In this document: positions 25,261-33,866 of the stretch, one piece after another | Layout of the letters: each line of letters starts with the position of its first letter | Position numbering within the stretch: the first letter of the stretch is position 1 | Source of the DNA: Tumebacillus avium | GTDB taxonomy: Bacteria > Bacillota > Bacilli > Tumebacillales > Tumebacillaceae | NCBI RefSeq assembly: GCF_002162355.1 | Contig: NZ_CP021434.1 | Span: 1,272,501-1,336,500 of the forward strand | DNA: 64,000 nucleotides | Direction of reading: 5' to 3' | Position numbers and translations under genes: made by a program | The notes under the pieces: model-generated | Seen by the model: the letters and a program-made list of their open reading frames with translations, nothing else | The model's database searches: none | What the model was told of the DNA's origin: nothing

Positions 25261-25431
25261 CTATGCCCGCATCGCGTTGGTGCTGCTTGTCCCGTTAAAC
25301 GTGGACGCACCATCCCCCGTCACACCGCCGCCCGAGCCGGACATCGACGTTTCGGTCGAACACGAATTGATGCTCCCGACGTTGCCAAAAATCACATTCC
25401 CGCCGGAAATCGTTTCAATCTTGATCGCCAT
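25261..25431 (-). CDS. Short GerPA/GerPF-like spore germination protein
   Basis: A 56-residue frame starts at ATG 25431 (AGGAAGGTGAT upstream): MAIKIETISGGNVIFGN, then SGSGGGVTGDG and an end FNGTSSTNAMRA. The pattern of a short beta start, GG-V-FGN and a Ser/Gly/Thr-rich GxGxTGD stretch resembles the small GerP proteins (gerPA/PF family) of the spore coat, which let germinants pass to their receptors. It stands alone, antisense to the end of the riboswitch transcript region, so the assignment is moderate. Confidence 0.65.
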   Translation of the reverse strand: MAIKIETISGGNVIFGNVGSINSCSTETSMSGSGGGVTGDGASTFNGTSSTNAMRA

Positions 25432-25538
25432 CTTCTATCACCTTCCTTTCTATCAGCATATGAAAAAGCGCTAGACACAGACACGGCTTGTACCGTGATA
25501 CAATAGCAGTAATCTTGCAAAGACTAGAGGTGAAGCGG

Positions 25539-26417
25539 ATGCAAACACTCAAAGCCTGGTGGCAAGGAATCTACGCCTGGCTGGTCGACCGCCCCTATGC
25601 GGCCGGCACGCTGATCCACGGACGCTACCGGATCGAACAGGTGCTGGGCATGGGCAGCTACGGCATCACCTACCTCTGCCTCGATGCGGCGGCCAACACG
25701 CGCTGCGTGCTCAAACAAGTGCGCCCAAGCAAGCTTGGCAGCAACAAAGGGCAGCCGGTGTACGAGTATGAGATCGCCGTGCTGGAACAGCTCGACCACC
25801 CGCAGATTCCCAAGCTGCTCGACCGCTTCACATACGATCGGCAGCTTTTTTTCGCGATGGAACTTGTGACCGGACCGAACCTGGAAGACCTGATTTTTGA
25901 AGAAGGGCGCACGATGTCGGAGCCAGAGGCGCTGCTTGTGATCCTGGAGCTGCTCGACATCGTCGAGTATCTGCACAGCCGCGAGCTGGTGCACCGCGAC
26001 ATCCGCATCCCGAATGTCATTTTGCAAAACGGCAGCCTGCACCTGATCGACTTCGGCCTCGCCCGCTATCTTGGCGATCCGGCGACCTATATCGAAGACA
26101 ATCTCGATGCCTACGTCTGGGAAAAACAAATCAAGCGCGAAGTTGCATTCAAAAGCGACTATTGGGGCCTCGGACACTTTTTGCTGTTCCTCCTCTACAC
26201 GACCTTTTCCGCGCCTGAGGTCGAAGATGACACGCGGACATGGGAAGAGGAGCTCGACCTGCACCCGGCGACGCAACGGCTGATCCGGCGCCTGATTCAA
26301 ATCGATCCACCCTATGAAAATGCGGAAGAGCTGCGCCGGGATCTCGAAGCTGCTTTTTCCCTGTCATCTAAAGTTCACAATTCAGATAGCAAACTGCGCT
26401 ATAATAAAACTATCTGA
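25539..26417 (+). CDS. Serine/threonine protein kinase-like protein
   Basis: The 292-residue protein holds a single Hanks-type kinase domain: glycine loop GMGSYGITY, Lys in CVLKQV, Glu in YEYEIAVLEQL, catalytic loop HRDIRIPNVIL and DFG in LIDFGLARY. Within the catalytic loop the usual HRDxKxxN lysine is arginine (HRDIRIPN). It has no membrane helix and no sensor domain, so it should be cytoplasmic. ATG 25539 has AGAGGTG 6 bases upstream. Its last codons overlap an inverted repeat and the -10 region of the next gene. Confidence 0.88.
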   Translation: MQTLKAWWQGIYAWLVDRPYAAGTLIHGRYRIEQVLGMGSYGITYLCLDAAANTRCVLKQVRPSKLGSNKGQPVYEYEIAVLEQLDHPQIPKLLDRFTYDRQLFFAMELVTGPNLEDLIFEEGRTMSEPEALLVILELLDIVEYLHSRELVHRDIRIPNVILQNGSLHLIDFGLARYLGDPATYIEDNLDAYVWEKQIKREVAFKSDYWGLGHFLLFLLYTTFSAPEVEDDTRTWEEELDLHPATQRLIRRLIQIDPPYENAEELRRDLEAAFSLSSKVHNSDSKLRYNKTI

Positions 26418-26420
26418 ATT
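26387..26420 (+). promoter_or_regulatory. Inverted repeat with TATAAT between kinase and TlyC-like gene
   Basis: TTCAGATAG and CTATCTGAA form a nine-base inverted repeat (about 26382-26420) flanking a perfect TATAAT at about 26400. This may be a promoter under an operator, or a weak hairpin terminator followed by TTTT; the sequence does not decide. Confidence 0.45.
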
Positions 26421-26432
26421 TTAGGAGGTGGA

Positions 26433-26448
26433 GTCCCGTTAGCGGGAC
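26433..26448 (+). promoter_or_regulatory. Hairpin between ribosome site and TTG start of the TlyC-like gene
   Basis: AGGAGG (26423-26428) is 26 bases from the only possible start TTG 26455; an in-frame TAG excludes earlier starts. GTCCCG (26433-26438) pairs with CGGGAC (26443-26448), which removes 16 bases and leaves an effective spacing near 10. Confidence 0.6.
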
Positions 26449-26454
26449 GATTCG

Positions 26455-27771
26455 TTGGACAGTACAGTCTTAAGCACGACCCTTAATCTGTTTCTTGTTG
26501 TGTTTCTCGTGTTTCTAAATGGATTCTTTGTGGCTGCTGAGTTTGCCATGGTGAAGATCCGGGAGAGCCGGATTCAGCAGTTGGTGATGGAAGGCAACAA
26601 ACGCGCGCTGGTGGCGCAAAAGCTGGTCTCCAACCTGGACGCCTACCTGTCCGCCTGCCAGCTCGGGATCACGCTGGCCTCGCTGGGTCTCGGCTGGATC
26701 GGGGAACCGGCGATCGCGCATCTGATCGAAGGGCCGTTGTCGACAGTCGGCGTGCCGGCGATCGCCATTCACACGGTCGCGTTTATCATCGCCTTTGCGA
26801 TCATCACCTTCCTGCACATCGTGCTCGGGGAGCTGGCACCGAAGTCCATTGCGATTCAGAAATCGGAAGGAACGGTTTTAAATATTGCGGCGCCTTTGAT
26901 CTGGTTCCACAAGCTGATGTACCCGTTCATCTGGGTGCTGAACGGGACGGCCAACTGGCTGCTCCAGCTGATCGGCCAGCAGCCGGCATCCGAAGCGGAA
27001 GCGGCGCATACGGAAGACGAGATCCGCATCCTCGTCTCACAGAGCCACCGCAGCGGCCTGATCGACCAGACGGAGAAAGTCCTGTTTGAAAATGTATTTG
27101 ATTTCGCCTCCCGCATCGCCCGCGACATCATGGTGCCGCGCATCGACATCGTGGCGATCAGCGTGGACGATACGCTCGATGAGATTTTGACCAAAGTCGA
27201 AGAGGAGCAGCTCACCCGCTATCCGGTCATCGACGGGGACAAAGACAATATCATCGGGTTCCTCAACCTCAAAGACCTGTTCATCCGCTACAAGCGCGCC
27301 GACAAGTTCGAACTGCACCGCATCTTGCGCAAAGTCACGTTTATCTCCGAATCGACGGAGATCTCCAGCGTCCTGAAGCAGATGCAGAAGAACCGCACAC
27401 AGCTCGCCATCGTCGTTGACGAGTATGGCGGCACGGCCGGGATGATCACGATGGAAGACATCATCGAAGAGCTGGTCGGCGAGATTCAAGACGAGTACGA
27501 CAACGAGCATCCGCCGGTGGTCTATCTGCCGGAGCAGGGTTACTCGGTCGAAGGCCGGCTGATTCTCGAAGAGATCCAAGACTTGCTCGGCACAAAGATC
27601 GAGCATGAAGAAGTCGATACGCTCAGCGGTCTGATCTACACCCTGCTTGGCAAAGAGCCGAAAGTTGGGGACACCGTGCAGTACGAAGGCTTCGAGTTCA
27701 AAATTGAAAAAATGGAGGCTCACCGCATTGTGCGTGTGAAAATCTGCCCAATTCAGGAAGCGACCTCATAA
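26455..27771 (+). CDS. CNNM/TlyC (HlyC/CorC) family transporter-like protein
   Basis: This 438-residue protein has the DUF21 membrane domain (helices within 1-190; [26 protein letters not shown]), a CBS pair (about 205-335; [38 protein letters not shown]) and a C-terminal CorC_HlyC domain (about 350-430). Bacterial members such as YhdP/MpfA export Mg2+ or are wrongly called hemolysins. Start TTG 26455 is forced by an upstream stop. A terminator follows. Confidence 0.93.
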   Translation: MDSTVLSTTLNLFLVVFLVFLNGFFVAAEFAMVKIRESRIQQLVMEGNKRALVAQKLVSNLDAYLSACQLGITLASLGLGWIGEPAIAHLIEGPLSTVGVPAIAIHTVAFIIAFAIITFLHIVLGELAPKSIAIQKSEGTVLNIAAPLIWFHKLMYPFIWVLNGTANWLLQLIGQQPASEAEAAHTEDEIRILVSQSHRSGLIDQTEKVLFENVFDFASRIARDIMVPRIDIVAISVDDTLDEILTKVEEEQLTRYPVIDGDKDNIIGFLNLKDLFIRYKRADKFELHRILRKVTFISESTEISSVLKQMQKNRTQLAIVVDEYGGTAGMITMEDIIEELVGEIQDEYDNEHPPVVYLPEQGYSVEGRLILEEIQDLLGTKIEHEEVDTLSGLIYTLLGKEPKVGDTVQYEGFEFKIEKMEAHRIVRVKICPIQEATS

Positions 27772-27786
27772 GAGGTCGCTTTTTTG
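27759..27786 (+). terminator. Terminator of the TlyC-like gene
   Basis: AGCGACCTC pairs with GAGGTCGCT around the stop codon, followed by TTTTTTG. Confidence 0.9.
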
Positions 27787-27829
27787 TTCATTCTATAGAC
27801 AACAACCTATATGTTCTGGAGGCTTACAC

Positions 27830-28378
27830 ATGTCTGACATCATGGAAGCTGTTACGAATGTGCTGAAGTCGCTGATCGACGACGAGCCCAAGCCGCCCTT
27901 GCATGTGCTGGAAGTCGGCAATTGCTGGGCCTACCTGGCCTACCTCGGCGATGCGGTGACCGTTTCTCAGCAGGCGTTGAATATGACGACCGATGAAGAC
28001 CTTAGCGGTGCGATACATGAAGAACTGAAACTGATCGAGATGCAAAAGAGCAAACTGCAGGCCTTTATGATCGATGAAGGCATCCCGCTGCCCCCGATGA
28101 CCGAACAAGTGCCGAAATGCCGACAGGATGAAATCCCCCTCGGCGTCAAACAGACCGACTATGAGATCGCCAACGCCTTGTCGCTGAAGATCTCCCTCTC
28201 GATCGTCGCCTGCGCCAAAGCGATCTCCGAAGCGGTGCGCGTCGACTATGGCATCATGTTCACCCAGTTCCTCGGCCAAAAGATCGTCTACGGCACCAAC
28301 CTCCGCACGATGATGAAAAAGCGCGGCTGGCTGAAGATCCCGCCTTACTACGTGCCGCCGGGTCGCCCCCAGAACTAA
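27830..28378 (+). CDS. DUF3231 family protein (single domain)
   Basis: This 182-residue helical protein resembles the DUF3231 family, ferritin-like four-helix proteins frequent in spore formers (VLEVGNCWAYLAYLGDAV, YEIANALSLKISLSIVACAKAISEAVRVDYGIMF, RGWLKIPPYYVPPG). Family members are often about 330 residues with two repeats; here only one is present. The end motif WLxxPP is typical. Function unknown. GGAGG precedes ATG 27830; terminators stand on both sides, so it is a single-gene unit. Confidence 0.75.
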   Translation: MSDIMEAVTNVLKSLIDDEPKPPLHVLEVGNCWAYLAYLGDAVTVSQQALNMTTDEDLSGAIHEELKLIEMQKSKLQAFMIDEGIPLPPMTEQVPKCRQDEIPLGVKQTDYEIANALSLKISLSIVACAKAISEAVRVDYGIMFTQFLGQKIVYGTNLRTMMKKRGWLKIPPYYVPPGRPQN

Positions 28379-28401
28379 GCATGTGTATCGGGTCGGAAAA
28401 T

Positions 28402-28440
28402 AAAAACAAGGGGCCGTTGCGGCACCTTGTTTTTATTTTC
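28402..28440 (+). terminator. Terminator of the DUF3231 gene
   Basis: AACAAGG and CCTTGTT arms with an inner GGCCG/CGGC pair, followed by TTTTTATTTT. Confidence 0.85.
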
Positions 28441-28490
28441 TGAGGGATGGGCAATCTAACAGTACAAATGCTCATTCACTAGGAGACGGT

Positions 28491-28967
28491 ATGCACTACT
28501 TAGAATGGTCGATCTTAGCTGCTTCTTGGATTGTTGCGATTGGTTTGCTGGTGCGCTTTCTTCCCAAATCCAAACTTCCCGATGCTTGTGTGATCTTTTT
28601 AGTCTGTCAAGCTGTGACCTGGGTGGGGGGGCTGATTGCCGGGGAGATGGAGTTGGTTCAATATCCGGTTCGGATCATGAAATCGAATCGAACCAGCGCG
28701 GAGTTCGAGTACCTGTTTCTGCCGGTATTCTGTATCGTATTTACCTTGTATTATCCCGCACAGAAAAGCAAAATAGCACAATGGCTGTATTATGTCCTGT
28801 ATACCTCAGCGATTACCGTCGTTGAGGTGATCTTGGAGCGGTATACCCTGTTGATCAAGTACACAGGTTGGAAGTGGTATTGGACGTTTTTGACGGTGAT
28901 GGCTACGTTTTATCTGACACGCAAGTATTATCAGTGGTTTGGCAAGAAACCAAACCAGGCGAAATGA
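28491..28967 (+). CDS. CBO0543 family membrane protein, copy 1
   Basis: This 158-residue protein has five helices and the CBO0543-type pattern: an N-terminal helix, then QAVTWVGGLIAGEM, PVRIM, FEYLFLPVFCIVFTLYYP, and a conserved ILERYTLLIKYTGWKWYWTF block near 120. The family is common and often multi-copy in spore formers; its role is unknown. It is followed after 15 bases by a paralogue. GGAG precedes ATG 28491. Confidence 0.8.
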   Translation: MHYLEWSILAASWIVAIGLLVRFLPKSKLPDACVIFLVCQAVTWVGGLIAGEMELVQYPVRIMKSNRTSAEFEYLFLPVFCIVFTLYYPAQKSKIAQWLYYVLYTSAITVVEVILERYTLLIKYTGWKWYWTFLTVMATFYLTRKYYQWFGKKPNQAK

Positions 28968-28982
28968 TAGGTGGCAGCAAAC

Positions 28983-29474
28983 ATGGCGCTTGAATGGAAA
29001 GTTCTGTTTTGGACATCGGTCGCAATGATTCTCTTGGCGTGGTGGTTGGTGCCTCGCGACAAGATCAGGGATTTTCAAATCCTCTTTTTGTTCGCGCAGG
29101 CTTATACCTGGCTGGCACTTTTGATCTTGGTTGAAATCAAATGGATACGCTTTCCGGTGCGTGAGTTTCCTCATGCTTCCGAAACCGGATTTACGATGCA
29201 TTTTCTCATCTACCCGGTGATGGGGGCCTTGCTCGTTCTTTTTTACCCGGAGAAGAGATCGCGGATGCTGAAAGGCGCCTATTATCTGCTCGGGACAGGC
29301 GTGGTGGTGTTGGTCTCCTTCCTGATCCAACGGTATACGAACTATATGGAGTGGATGCAGAGCCGGGTGATTCACTTCGCAGTCTGCTTGCTGTATGTGG
29401 TCGGCACGCATGGATTCTACCGTTGGTTTCGCAATGCCTATTGGTCGAAAACGCCAAAAAAAGAGGGAGCCTAG
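28983..29474 (+). CDS. CBO0543 family membrane protein, copy 2
   Basis: A 163-residue paralogue of the gene before it, with matching layout: LLAWWLVPRDKIRDF, QAYTWLALLILVE, FPVREF, MHFLIYPVMGALLVLFYPE, LIQRYTNYMEW. ATG 28983 is chosen because AGGTGG lies 8 bases upstream; a GTG at 28971 is inside the same region. Divergence from copy 1 is large, so the duplication is old. The stop codon lies in the loop of the terminator. Confidence 0.8.
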   Translation: MALEWKVLFWTSVAMILLAWWLVPRDKIRDFQILFLFAQAYTWLALLILVEIKWIRFPVREFPHASETGFTMHFLIYPVMGALLVLFYPEKRSRMLKGAYYLLGTGVVVLVSFLIQRYTNYMEWMQSRVIHFAVCLLYVVGTHGFYRWFRNAYWSKTPKKEGA

Positions 29475-29488
29475 GCTTCCTCTTTTTT
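29455..29488 (+). terminator. Terminator of the CBO0543 pair
   Basis: AAAAAAAGAGGGAGCC pairs with GGCTTCCTCTTTTTT; usable on both strands, also for the minus-strand gene at 29509. Confidence 0.85.
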
Positions 29489-29508
29489 CGTGTGCGATGG
29501 CAGCGCTC

Positions 29509-29697
29509 TTAGGAGCTGAAGAAGCCGATCGAGGTGAACTTCTTCTTGTAGTGCTTGTGGCCGTAGCCGCCGTGCTTCTTGTAGTCGGAAGAGCTGTACT
29601 TTTTGTAGCCGAACTTGCGCTTGTAATCGGAAGAGCTGTAGTGGCGGTGCTTGCTGGAACCCAGCAAGGAACGGATGATCGCTTTAAACAGACCCAT
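29509..29697 (-). CDS. Small Ser/Tyr/Lys-rich repeat protein
   Basis: This 62-residue protein contains two imperfect repeats of YSSSDYKxKxGY-type sequence and a high share of Tyr, Ser, Lys and His. There is no signal peptide. Such small tyrosine/lysine-rich proteins occur in spore coats or as DNA/RNA-binding proteins; neither is shown. It lies 45 bases downstream of the lipoprotein-like gene, probably in one transcript. Confidence 0.6.
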   Translation of the reverse strand: MGLFKAIIRSLLGSSKHRHYSSSDYKRKFGYKKYSSSDYKKHGGYGHKHYKKKFTSIGFFSS

Positions 29698-29742
29698 GTC
29701 AGGTAGTCCCCTCTCTGATTGTGCGTGCTGGTGTGCGTTCGC

Positions 29743-30078
29743 TTAGCGTCTCTTCTTCTTTTTCTTGGAGCTGGAGTCGGAGTTGTCGATGATGATGTCA
29801 TCTTCATCTGCCACCGTCAGCGTGTGGGTGTTGTCAGCTTTGATCACCAGCTGCATCACCGACTGACCCGGCTTCTCCACAATGGTCAGCTGTTTGACGT
29901 CGTATTCGCCGTAGCCTTTGACGTTCAACTCGTAGTCATTGTCTTTTACTTCATGCACCGCCTGGGTGACTTCATACGTGCCCGGCTTGAGCTTTTTACC
30001 GCCCATGCAGGATGCCAGCGCGATGACAATAATCAGTACAATCAACACGAGGATGATTGTGCTTTTTTTGATTTTCAT
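29743..30078 (-). CDS. Small lipoprotein with basic C-terminus
   Basis: The 111-residue protein has a lipoprotein-type signal (LIIVIALASCMGGKK, Cys about 24), a beta-rich middle (GTYEVTQAVHEV, QLVIKADNTHTLTVADED) and an end of eight basic residues after a serine run (SDSSSKKKKKRR). The central part may be one small sandwich domain. The Ser/Lys tail recalls the lipoprotein at 23.9 kb. No function can be assigned. Confidence 0.75.
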   Translation of the reverse strand: MKIKKSTIILVLIVLIIVIALASCMGGKKLKPGTYEVTQAVHEVKDNDYELNVKGYGEYDVKQLTIVEKPGQSVMQLVIKADNTHTLTVADEDDIIIDNSDSSSKKKKKRR

Positions 30079-30216
30079 TTGGTTCGCTCCCGCCTGTTCT
30101 TGTTACTAGTTTATAGGTTTCACGTGCATGATAGCACATGTTGCTACCAGAGTTCATAAAAATTTGCGATAATGGGGAATCAGCATTTTAGAGACTTCTC
30201 ACAGAAAAGGGTGATC

Positions 30217-31461
30217 ATGATGTTCGCTGCTTTGCGGGCTTACCCGCGCATCATCTGGCTGATGTCGCTTGGCGTGGTCGTGTCGGCAGTCGGGGAATCG
30301 TTTTTCTGGCCGCTGACGACGACGTATGTACACCAGGCGCTCGGACAGACGCTGGCGATGGCAGGCGTTGTGCTCCTGCTCCAATTTTCGGCCTGCCTGA
30401 TCGGGAACCTCGCCGGCGGCATGCTGTTCGACCGCTGGAGCGGGCGCAAGACGATGATCCTCGCCGTGCTCACGTCGATCGTGCTCCTGATCCTGATGGG
30501 CTCGACGACCAACTTTTACCTCTACATGGCGCTGCAGACCCTGCTTGGCTTTTGCAACGGCATCTACTGGCCGATCCAGCGCGCCGTCGCTTTGGCGGTG
30601 TGGCCGGAGGGCGGCCGCCGTGCCGTCAACATTATATACGTGGCAAACAACCTCGGGGTTGCAGTCGGCGCGGCATCGGGCGGACTTTTAGCATCGCTTT
30701 CCTTCTCCTACGCCTTCTGGGGCAACGCGCTGACTTATGTGTTCTTCTTGATCTTGTTCATGTCGGTCGTCAAAGATCATCACATGAAGCTGGCGCAGCA
30801 GCCGCGCAAGGACGATCCGTCCGCATCCGAGTCAAACGAGACCGCGAAGCTGGGTCCCGAGCGGGTGCCGGCGCAGGTCTGGGTGACGCTGGGCATGCTT
30901 GTCCTTGGCCTCACCATCCTGGTCGTCGCCTATATTCAGTGGCAGACAACTATTCCTACGTACATCCAGCTCTTAGGTTTCTCCATGCCGGCATATTCTT
31001 TCCTCTGGACGGTCAACGGATTTGTGATCGTGGCGATGCAGCCGGTGCTGGCGTGGGCGATCAAGCGTTTCAACTTGAGCCTGTACGCGCAGATCGTCAT
31101 CGGCGCCTTGTGGTTTGTGCTGGCGATGCTGCTCGTCACCTACTCCGTCTCCTACGCTGCGCTGGTCGTCGGCATGATGATCCTGACCATCGGCGAAATG
31201 CTGGTCTGGCCAGGCGTCCCGTCGTTGGCGAGCGAGCTGGCCGTGCGTGGACGCGAAGGCCTGTTCCAAGGCATTGCGATGAGCGGCCAGTCGATCGGGC
31301 GGATGATCGGCCCTCTGCTCGGCGCGTTTCTCTATGAACAGTTGGCGCCAAGCGGCCTGTTGATCTCGATGACTGCGCTGTGCGGCGTTGCGGTGCTCTG
31401 CTTTGCCCTGCACAAGAAGACCTTCCGCAAACGATCAAACAACGTCGGCCTCTCCGCCTGA
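30217..31461 (+). CDS. MFS transporter
   Basis: The 414-residue protein has twelve helices, the loop 2-3 motif LFDRWSGRKTMIL (about 67-79), a charged middle loop about 195-220 and a second set of six helices with GEMLVWPGVPSLASELA. This resembles DHA1-type multidrug exporters of the YfkL/MdtG kind. ATG 30217 has AAAGGGTG just upstream. It forms its own transcription unit with a terminator after the stop. Confidence 0.9.
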   Translation: MMFAALRAYPRIIWLMSLGVVVSAVGESFFWPLTTTYVHQALGQTLAMAGVVLLLQFSACLIGNLAGGMLFDRWSGRKTMILAVLTSIVLLILMGSTTNFYLYMALQTLLGFCNGIYWPIQRAVALAVWPEGGRRAVNIIYVANNLGVAVGAASGGLLASLSFSYAFWGNALTYVFFLILFMSVVKDHHMKLAQQPRKDDPSASESNETAKLGPERVPAQVWVTLGMLVLGLTILVVAYIQWQTTIPTYIQLLGFSMPAYSFLWTVNGFVIVAMQPVLAWAIKRFNLSLYAQIVIGALWFVLAMLLVTYSVSYAALVVGMMILTIGEMLVWPGVPSLASELAVRGREGLFQGIAMSGQSIGRMIGPLLGAFLYEQLAPSGLLISMTALCGVAVLCFALHKKTFRKRSNNVGLSA

Positions 31462-31470
31462 TCGGGGAAA

Positions 31471-31501
31471 AAAAGGGAAGCGATCGATCGCTTCCCTTTT
31501 G
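31471..31501. terminator. Bidirectional terminator between MFS and TrhO genes
   Basis: AAAAGGGAAGCGAT pairs perfectly with ATCGCTTCCCTTTT, with A and T runs at both edges. Confidence 0.9.
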
Positions 31502-32491
31502 TTATGAAGGTGAGTGTTCGCTGTGCAGCGCCTGCTCTTTTTCCAGACGGTACTCTTCTTCGCGTTTGCGCAAGATCTCGTTGTCGAGGTCATAGCGGTT
31601 CGCCGGATGCTCGCGGCACTCGTCGGAGCAGGAGCGGCGATGGGTGACCTCGCACTCCTCGCAGCAGACGTGCTGCAAGTGGCAGAACGGGTTGGCGCAG
31701 TTCACATAGCGGTCTTCCGGCTTGCCGCAGTGGTGGCAATGGGCGATCACTTTGTCTTCTTTTTGGTTGATCGGCACGGCGATGCGTTCGTCAAACACAT
31801 AGCATTTGCCTTCAAAGAGGTCGCCTTGCACTTCCGGGTCTTTGGAGTATTTGATGATCCCGCCCTCAAGCTGGTTGACGTCTTGGAAGCCTTCCTGCAG
31901 CATGAAGCCGGAGAATTTCTCGCAGCGGATGCCGCCGGTGCAGTACATCAGGATCTTCTTGTCCTTGTGCTCCGCCAAGTTCTGGCGCACCCATTCCGGG
32001 AACTCCTTGGTCGTCTTCACTTCCGGACGCAATGCGCCTTTGAAATGGCCGATGTCATACTCGTAGTCGTTGCGGCCGTCGATGACGATCACATCATCGC
32101 GCTCCAGCGCTTCCTTCCATTCCTTCGGCTTCAGATGGCGGCCGGTCACCTGGCTCGGATCGACGTCGTCTTCGAGACGCCAGGTCACGATCTCCTTGCG
32201 GGCCCGCACGAACATCTTGCGGAACACATGGTGCTCCGCCGGGTCGATTTTGAACTCGACGTCGCTAAAGCGCGGATCGCTGGTCAACTGCTTCATGTAT
32301 GCTTCCGTCTGCGCCACCGTGCCGGACACGGTGCCGTTGAGGCCTTCCTTGGCGATCAGCACGCGGCCGCGCAGACCGTTCTCTTTGCACCAGGCGAGGT
32401 GTTCAGCTGCGAACTCCTCCGGATTGTCGATATGGACGTATTTATAAAAGAGCAGGACCCGATAAGGTTGTTTTTCTTGCTGTTCTGTCAT
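31502..32491 (-). CDS. trhO: tRNA uridine(34) hydroxylase (rhodanese domain)
   Basis: This 329-residue protein shows the TrhO/YbfQ layout: N-terminal acylphosphatase-like domain (about 10-100), rhodanese domain with active loop CTGGIRCEK near 180, and a C-terminal cysteine-rich region ([30 protein letters not shown]) that probably binds zinc. The enzyme uses oxygen to make 5-hydroxyuridine at tRNA wobble position 34. AGGAGG precedes ATG 32491. Confidence 0.93.
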   Translation of the reverse strand: MTEQQEKQPYRVLLFYKYVHIDNPEEFAAEHLAWCKENGLRGRVLIAKEGLNGTVSGTVAQTEAYMKQLTSDPRFSDVEFKIDPAEHHVFRKMFVRARKEIVTWRLEDDVDPSQVTGRHLKPKEWKEALERDDVIVIDGRNDYEYDIGHFKGALRPEVKTTKEFPEWVRQNLAEHKDKKILMYCTGGIRCEKFSGFMLQEGFQDVNQLEGGIIKYSKDPEVQGDLFEGKCYVFDERIAVPINQKEDKVIAHCHHCGKPEDRYVNCANPFCHLQHVCCEECEVTHRRSCSDECREHPANRYDLDNEILRKREEEYRLEKEQALHSEHSPS

Positions 32492-32519
32492 CAGCTGTTC
32501 CTCCTATCTCCAATCAAAA

Positions 32520-33752
32520 TCAAAATGAAATCGGCAAAATCACGTCGATCGTTGTACCCTTGTTCTCAACGCTGTCTATTTTGACGGCGCCCTGGTGGTA
32601 TTTGATGATCTTAAACGATACCAACAACCCCAGGCCGGTCCCTTTGTCCTTGGTCGTGTAAAAAGGTTCGCCCAGACGTTCCAGCATCTCGCCCGGAATG
32701 CCTTTGCCCTCGTCGACAAAACGAAAGACAAGCTTAGTTTGATCTTGCCGGAATACCTTTATGAATACTTTTCCGCCTTCAGCCATCGCTTCGACCGCAT
32801 TTTTCAAGAGGTTGAGAAAAACCTGCTTGATCTGCGTCTCTTCGCATTTTACCATAGGAAGGTTGTCTTCGAACTCCGAGAAAATTTGAACATTGTGTAG
32901 CAAAGCTTCCGGGCCAAACAAAGCGGTCACATCTTCGACCAGCGTCTGCGGCTGTTTCAGCCGGTAGTGGTCCGCTTGCGGCTTGCCGAGCATCAGCAGT
33001 TCGGTGACGATAAAGTTGATGCGGTCGAGCTCCTCGAGCATGATGCCGTAGTAAAGGCTGTGCTTGGACGACTTGTCCTCGTTCATCAGCTGGACAAAGC
33101 CGCGCAAAGAGGCCAGCGGATTGCGGATCTCGTGTGCCACTCCGGCAGCCAGCTCGCCGATCAGGGAGAGTTTCTCCGTATTGCGCAGCAGATCTTCCGT
33201 CTTCCTGCGCTCGCTGATGTCGCGCAGGATGTTGGCATAGGCGACCACATTGCCGTCCTGGTCGCGGATCGGCGAATAGGAGATCGACACGTCGACCAGC
33301 CGCCCGTCCTTGCGTTTGCGCACCGTTTCAAAGCTGGAGATGTCGCCGCCGCTGCGCACATGGCGGTGCATCGCCTGCACCTCTTCGAGGTAGTCGTCAC
33401 TGGGCAGGGTCTGCACGCGCTTGTTCAACTGCTCTTCGATCGTGTAGCCGAAGATGGCCTCCGAAGCCTTGTTGACGTGCACCAGGTTGCCGTCCAAGTC
33501 AAAGACGCCGATCGCGTCGGTCGTGTGGTTGATAAACGATTCCAGATATTCTTTCGCCGTGCGCGACTGCTCTTCCGCCCGCAGCGCCCGCGAGTATAAG
33601 ATCGATGTCATAAAGCCCAGCAGAATCGCCAGCACCCCTGCGCCCGACAAGACGAGCAGGGAGTTCTGCAAATAGCCGTAGACGATAATAAACAACAATA
33701 AGAAAGCGAGTCCAATAGGAATGACTTTGGATTGGATATTGAATTTCAACAT
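32520..33752 (-). CDS. Membrane-bound PAS histidine kinase
   Basis: This 410-residue kinase has two N-terminal helices (about 10-45), a PAS domain (about 70-195; HTTDAIGVFDLDGNLV, NKASEAIFGYT), and a HisKA/HATPase core: H-box GVAHEIRNPLASLRG, N-box LLKNAVEAM, G-boxes DEGKGIP and GTGLGLLVS. It resembles the sporulation kinases KinB/KinE group, which phosphorylate Spo0F; no response regulator is adjacent, also true for those kinases. ATG 33752 is chosen (GGGTGA upstream). Confidence 0.9.
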   Translation of the reverse strand: MLKFNIQSKVIPIGLAFLLLFIIVYGYLQNSLLVLSGAGVLAILLGFMTSILYSRALRAEEQSRTAKEYLESFINHTTDAIGVFDLDGNLVHVNKASEAIFGYTIEEQLNKRVQTLPSDDYLEEVQAMHRHVRSGGDISSFETVRKRKDGRLVDVSISYSPIRDQDGNVVAYANILRDISERRKTEDLLRNTEKLSLIGELAAGVAHEIRNPLASLRGFVQLMNEDKSSKHSLYYGIMLEELDRINFIVTELLMLGKPQADHYRLKQPQTLVEDVTALFGPEALLHNVQIFSEFEDNLPMVKCEETQIKQVFLNLLKNAVEAMAEGGKVFIKVFRQDQTKLVFRFVDEGKGIPGEMLERLGEPFYTTKDKGTGLGLLVSFKIIKYHQGAVKIDSVENKGTTIDVILPISF

Positions 33753-33813
33753 TCCATTCACCCAATTTTCACTATGATTGGTAAACAATACTTAAATAAT
33801 AGCATAAAATCGA

Positions 33814-33856
33814 CAAAAAAGCCCCAATTGCTTGTCGGCAACTGAGGCTTTTTGTC
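33814..33856 (-). terminator. Terminator of the amidase gene
   Basis: AAAAAGCCTCAGTTGC pairs imperfectly with GCAATTGGGGCTTTTT (minus strand), ending in six T. Confidence 0.75.
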
Positions 33857-33866
33857 AGGATCCTAC

